Shown here piece by piece: positions 61,282-64,000 of a DNA stretch of 64,000 bases. The translations under genes were made by a program, and so were the position numbers. The DNA is taken from contig NZ_OBDY01000006.1 in assembly GCF_900215205.1 (NCBI RefSeq), forward strand, positions 124,001 to 188,000, in the 5' to 3' direction. Each line of letters opens with the position of its first letter. The stretch's first letter is position 1. Source of the stretch: Paractinoplanes atraurantiacus. GTDB taxonomy: Bacteria; Actinomycetota; Actinomycetes; Mycobacteriales; Micromonosporaceae. The notes beneath the pieces were generated by a model. The model did not search any database. It was not told where the DNA came from and was given only the letters and a program-made list of their open reading frames with translations.

Positions 61282-61294
61282 TCGAAACTTTCGA
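61282..61294. promoter_or_regulatory. LacI autoregulatory operator
   Basis: TCGAAACTTTCGA is a perfect palindrome with a central C, 31 bp before the LacI start. It contains the same GAAACTTTC as the site at 56848. Confidence 0.65.
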
Positions 61295-61384
61295 CTCCGA
61301 GTGCCGGAAGTATTGCACATTCCGCAGGCGTTGGAGTCATCCGCGCAGGTCTGAGCACGCGAACAGTGGGGTATATCGACCCGC

Positions 61385-63370
61385 ATGCCCCTCATTACCG
61401 GTCGTTACCGGCTGGACGAGTCACTCGGGCAGGGCGGCATGGGCCGCGTCTGGCGCGCCCGCGACGAGGTCCTCCAGCGCGACGTGGCCATCAAGGAGCT
61501 CCTGCAGGAAGGCGACGCGGAGCATCGGCGGCTGCTGCGCGAGGCCCGGGCCGCGGCCCGGCTGGGGCATCCGAACGTGGTTCAGGTTTTCGACGTCCTC
61601 GAGGTCGACGAGCACGCCTGGATCGTCATGGAGTACGTCCCGTCGCGCTCGCTTCAGGAGGCGATGCGCGACGAGGGCCCGATGGATCCGCGCCGTGTCG
61701 CCCGCATCGGCCTGGAGGTGCTGGCCGCGCTGCGGGCCGCCGATCGGGCCGGCGTCGCCCACCGGGACGTCAAGCCGGCCAACGTGCTGCTGGCCGACGA
61801 CGGCCGCGTCCTGCTGACCGATTTCGGCATCGCCACCATCGAGGGCGACGCCCTGATCAGCACCTCCGACGTGCTGATCGGCTCGCCCGAGTACATGTCG
61901 CCCGAGCGGGCCCGGACCGGGGTGGCCGGTCTCGCCTCCGACCTGTGGTCGCTCGGCGCCACTCTTTATGCGGCGGTCGAGGGCCAGTCCCCGTTCCATC
62001 GCACGTCGGCCATCGCCACGCTGACCGCGCTCGCCGCCGACGAACCCGATCCGCCGCGTCGCGCGGGTCCCCTCGAGCCTGTGCTGACCGGCCTGCTGCG
62101 CAAGGATCCGGCCGAGAGGATCGGCGCGACCGAGGCGGAACATCTGCTGCGCGCGGCGGCTTCCGGTTCCTACGGACATGCTTCGGTGGTACGCAGGGTC
62201 GACCCACCCGACAGCAAGGCGCAACCGACCGGCTCACCGTCCGGGGCACGCGCTACCGAGGCGCCCCCGGCGCCCCCGCTTGCGTCCCAGCCACCCACGG
62301 CCCTGGCGGGTCAAGGTGCGGAACCACCCGCCGAGCACCCACCGGCTGAACTGGCGCGGGACGAGTCGGCGCCGTCTGAACCGGCTCCGGGCGGGGTGGC
62401 GCCGGATGAGGAAGCGGCGGCTGAACTTGCACCGGGCGGGTTGGCGCCGGATGAGGAAGCGGCGGCTGAACTTGCACCGGGCGGGTTGGCGCCGGGTCAG
62501 GTGGCGCCGGCTGATCTTGCGCCGGGTGAGGCAGCGCCGGGCGGGGTGGCGCGGGGTCAGGTGGCACCGGGTGAAGTGCGGCCTGGTGAATCGGCGCCCG
62601 ATTCGATGCCGGCCGCCGCGCGTGGCTCCCGCCGGATGCGGCTGGCGCTGGCGGCGGCGGTCACCGTCCTGTTGCTGGCGGGCGTCGTCTGGATGGTGGT
62701 CCGGGCCGGCGCCGACGGCGACCCGACCACCGCCGGAGCACCGCCGGTCGAGTCGGCGCCCGCGCAGGCCTCCGCAGGCCCGGCCGGCTCGGTCTCCGCG
62801 AGTGCCTCCGCTTCTGCCTCCACCTCCGCGTCGACGTCCCCGAGCCCGGCCGCCTCGTCCGCCGCGCCGGCCGCCACCACCGCGCCCGCCGGATCGAGCT
62901 CGGGCTCGGGTTCCGGCCTGCCCGCGATTCCGCCCGGCTGGCGTGACTACAGGGACGCGACCGGTTTCGCCGTCTACGTGCCCCAGGGCTGGACGCGCTC
63001 CAAGGAAGGCACGATGGTCTACTTCCGCGACAGCTCCACCGGCCGCGTCCTCGGCATCGACCAGACCCGCAAGCCCGAGCCCGACCCGGTGGCCGACTGG
63101 CGGGCCAAGGCCGACTACCGGGTCTCCGTCGGCGACTTCCCCTCCTATCGCGAGATCCACATCAAGGAGGTCGACTACTTCCGCAAGGCCGCCGACTGGG
63201 AGTTCACCTTCACCCGCAACGGCACCCGCCAGCACGTCAACAACCGCGGCGTCATCACCGCCACCACCCAGGCCTACGGCTTCTACTGGCAGACCCGGGA
63301 CGCCGACTGGCAGCGCTACCGCGACGACCTCCAGCTGATCTTCGACAGCTTCCGCCCGGCCCGCCGCTGA
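61385..63370 (+). CDS. Receptor-type serine/threonine protein kinase
   Basis: 661 residues. Kinase domain 1-270: GQGGMGRVW glycine loop at 15-23, Lys37 (VAIKELL), HRDVKPAN at 126-133, DFG at 146-148, activation loop with SPEYMSPE. A linker (about 300-410) includes 15-residue units of the GGLAPDEEAAAEL kind. One membrane helix (about 418-441) separates it from an external Ser/Ala linker and a sensor domain (about 515-661; GWRDYRDATGFAVYVPQGWT). It is a PknB-like bacterial signalling kinase; the external domain is not a PASTA domain, so its ligand differs from muropeptides. Confidence 0.9.
   Translation: MPLITGRYRLDESLGQGGMGRVWRARDEVLQRDVAIKELLQEGDAEHRRLLREARAAARLGHPNVVQVFDVLEVDEHAWIVMEYVPSRSLQEAMRDEGPMDPRRVARIGLEVLAALRAADRAGVAHRDVKPANVLLADDGRVLLTDFGIATIEGDALISTSDVLIGSPEYMSPERARTGVAGLASDLWSLGATLYAAVEGQSPFHRTSAIATLTALAADEPDPPRRAGPLEPVLTGLLRKDPAERIGATEAEHLLRAAASGSYGHASVVRRVDPPDSKAQPTGSPSGARATEAPPAPPLASQPPTALAGQGAEPPAEHPPAELARDESAPSEPAPGGVAPDEEAAAELAPGGLAPDEEAAAELAPGGLAPGQVAPADLAPGEAAPGGVARGQVAPGEVRPGESAPDSMPAAARGSRRMRLALAAAVTVLLLAGVVWMVVRAGADGDPTTAGAPPVESAPAQASAGPAGSVSASASASASTSASTSPSPAASSAAPAATTAPAGSSSGSGSGLPAIPPGWRDYRDATGFAVYVPQGWTRSKEGTMVYFRDSSTGRVLGIDQTRKPEPDPVADWRAKADYRVSVGDFPSYREIHIKEVDYFRKAADWEFTFTRNGTRQHVNNRGVITATTQAYGFYWQTRDADWQRYRDDLQLIFDSFRPARR
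62399..62489 (+). repeat. 45-bp linker repeat in kinase
   Basis: Two near-identical 45-bp units encode GLAPDEEAAAELAPG within the juxtamembrane linker, followed by degenerate shorter copies. Confidence 0.65.
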
Positions 63371-63373
63371 TTG

Positions 63374-63910
63374 TCACCGGCCGGCGCGGAAGTCCTCCGG
63401 CCGCAGCGACATGGCGAACGGTTTCGCCGCCGACAGCACATCACCGGAGATCGCCGTGGCCTGCCGCGCGTAGTGCCCGTGCGTGAGCCGAAACAGCTGG
63501 ATCCGGATCACGCCGGGCGTCGGCCGGTGCGGCTCCACCAGCAGATACCAGGGGATGTAGGCGGCGGCGTACCGGATCTGCAGCCCACGATCGGTCAGCG
63601 CGTTCTCCGGCGCGATCTCCGCGATGAGCACGACATCGGTGCTGTCGACGACCAGCCCCGGCTGCGGATCCCGCGTGACCACGATGTCCGGGATGACGAT
63701 GCGGTCGATATCAAGCCGCACATTGATGGAAGCGGCAACCCGAAACCCGGCCGCCTCCGCCGCCGCCCGCAGCGCCCCCACAAGTAGCCAGGACATCTCT
63801 TGATGCGGCCAACTGGGCGCCGGGCTCGGCCGCGGCCGCCCGTCCATCAATTCGATCCGCCGCGCCGGCTCATAGATGGCGAGGTATTCAACCTCGGTCA
63901 GAGGGCTCAT
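63374..63910 (-). CDS. Uma2 family endonuclease
   Basis: 178 residues, a DUF820/Uma2 protein. VEYLAIYEPARRIELMDGRP at the start is the family's opening, IVIPDIVVTR carries the catalytic Asp region, and VVLIAEIAPENALTDR holds the E-x-x-P motif of the PD-(D/E)XK core. C-terminal FRLTHGHYAR and FAMSLRPEDF are typical. The family is common in many copies in actinobacteria and cyanobacteria; the biological role is not established. It lies 3 bp after the convergent kinase gene and 6 bp downstream of a second Uma2 gene. Confidence 0.85.
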   Translation of the reverse strand: MSPLTEVEYLAIYEPARRIELMDGRPRPSPAPSWPHQEMSWLLVGALRAAAEAAGFRVAASINVRLDIDRIVIPDIVVTRDPQPGLVVDSTDVVLIAEIAPENALTDRGLQIRYAAAYIPWYLLVEPHRPTPGVIRIQLFRLTHGHYARQATAISGDVLSAAKPFAMSLRPEDFRAGR

Positions 63911-63916
63911 GGCTGA

Positions 63917-64000
63917 TCAGATGTCGAGCAGCGCGTCGGTGTGGAGCTCGATGGGGAACGGCCGATCGGAACGAAGAGTCTCGCCCGGCCCGGCCGTGGC
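63917..64000 (-). CDS. Partial second Uma2 family gene
   Basis: Only the last 27 codons are inside the window. They read GETLRSDRPFPIELHTDALL, matching the usual C-terminus of Uma2 proteins. It is in tandem with the next gene, with a 6-bp gap. Confidence 0.6.
   Translation of the reverse strand, partial: ATAGPGETLRSDRPFPIELHTDALLDI

Overview
This window is a piece of an actinobacterial chromosome with very high G+C. Codons end mostly in G or C, GTG and TTG starts are common, and long antisense shadow ORFs run opposite nearly every gene. Several traits fit a Micromonosporaceae (Actinoplanes-like) soil organism: a divergent glgA/glgC pair, a cutinase-type polyesterase, an AA10 LPMO, GH78 and GH3 enzymes with ABC sugar importers, many AraC/LacI/TetR regulators, a PknB-type kinase and tandem Uma2 genes. 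The genus is an inference. I saw no rRNA, tRNA, insertion sequence, prophage or CRISPR array.

Layout. 1-5 kb: a repeat-rich partial ORF, a hypothetical protein, a histidine phosphatase, a decayed methyltransferase, a macrodomain protein, a STAS/HATPase anti-sigma-type protein and a small helical protein. 5-9.3 kb: an M48 protease, an acetyl-xylan-esterase-like hydrolase, a split HAD-type gene, a coiled-coil repeat protein and an AraC regulator. 9.4-16.3 kb: an SDR, a secreted GHL10 hydrolase, an FAD oxidoreductase, glgA/glgC (alpha-glucan synthesis) and another AraC regulator. 16.3-20.3 kb: a DUF4331 protein coupled to a small protein, a membrane-tethered LPMO, an FKBP isomerase and a lipoprotein. 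20.5-24.2 kb: an Rph/PEP-synthase-like phosphotransferase, a membrane protein and a TetR regulator that probably form one operon behind a perfect palindrome.

24.2-31.1 kb is a rhamnoside-use cluster: AraC regulator, GH78 alpha-L-rhamnosidase, ABC binding lipoprotein and two permeases, with no ATPase encoded. 31.2-35.5 kb: HNH nuclease, serine hydrolase, Gly/His/Tyr-rich small protein, DUF1905 protein, MerR regulator and a divergent old-yellow-enzyme flavoprotein. 35.5-41.7 kb holds the most interesting locus: a roughly 1,590-residue DUF4011 / superfamily-1 helicase / Vsr-like nuclease, followed by a WD40 beta-propeller gene on the same strand. It is a candidate antiphage module.

41.8-46.4 kb: a small cluster of DnaA-box-like 9-mers, a TetR regulator, a CbiMNQO-type Co/Ni ECF importer with a Nur-like box on its promoter, and a PolA-type 5'-3' exonuclease ending in a beta-clamp-binding motif. 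46.4-49 kb: two LacI paralogues flank a truncated araA, the remains of an arabinose locus. 49.3-54.3 kb: a hypothetical protein, a membrane protein, a PETase/LCC-type cutinase and a LAL-family LuxR regulator. 54.5-61.3 kb: a GH3 beta-glycosidase divergent from a second ABC sugar importer, with a LacI repressor whose probable operator (GAAACTTTC) lies both upstream of GH3 and upstream of its own gene. 61.4-64 kb: a receptor Ser/Thr kinase and two tandem Uma2 genes, the second cut by the window edge.

At least three genes look broken or split: the methyltransferase (about 2.73-3.02 kb), the HAD protein (7.30-7.81 kb) and araA (47.5-47.9 kb).
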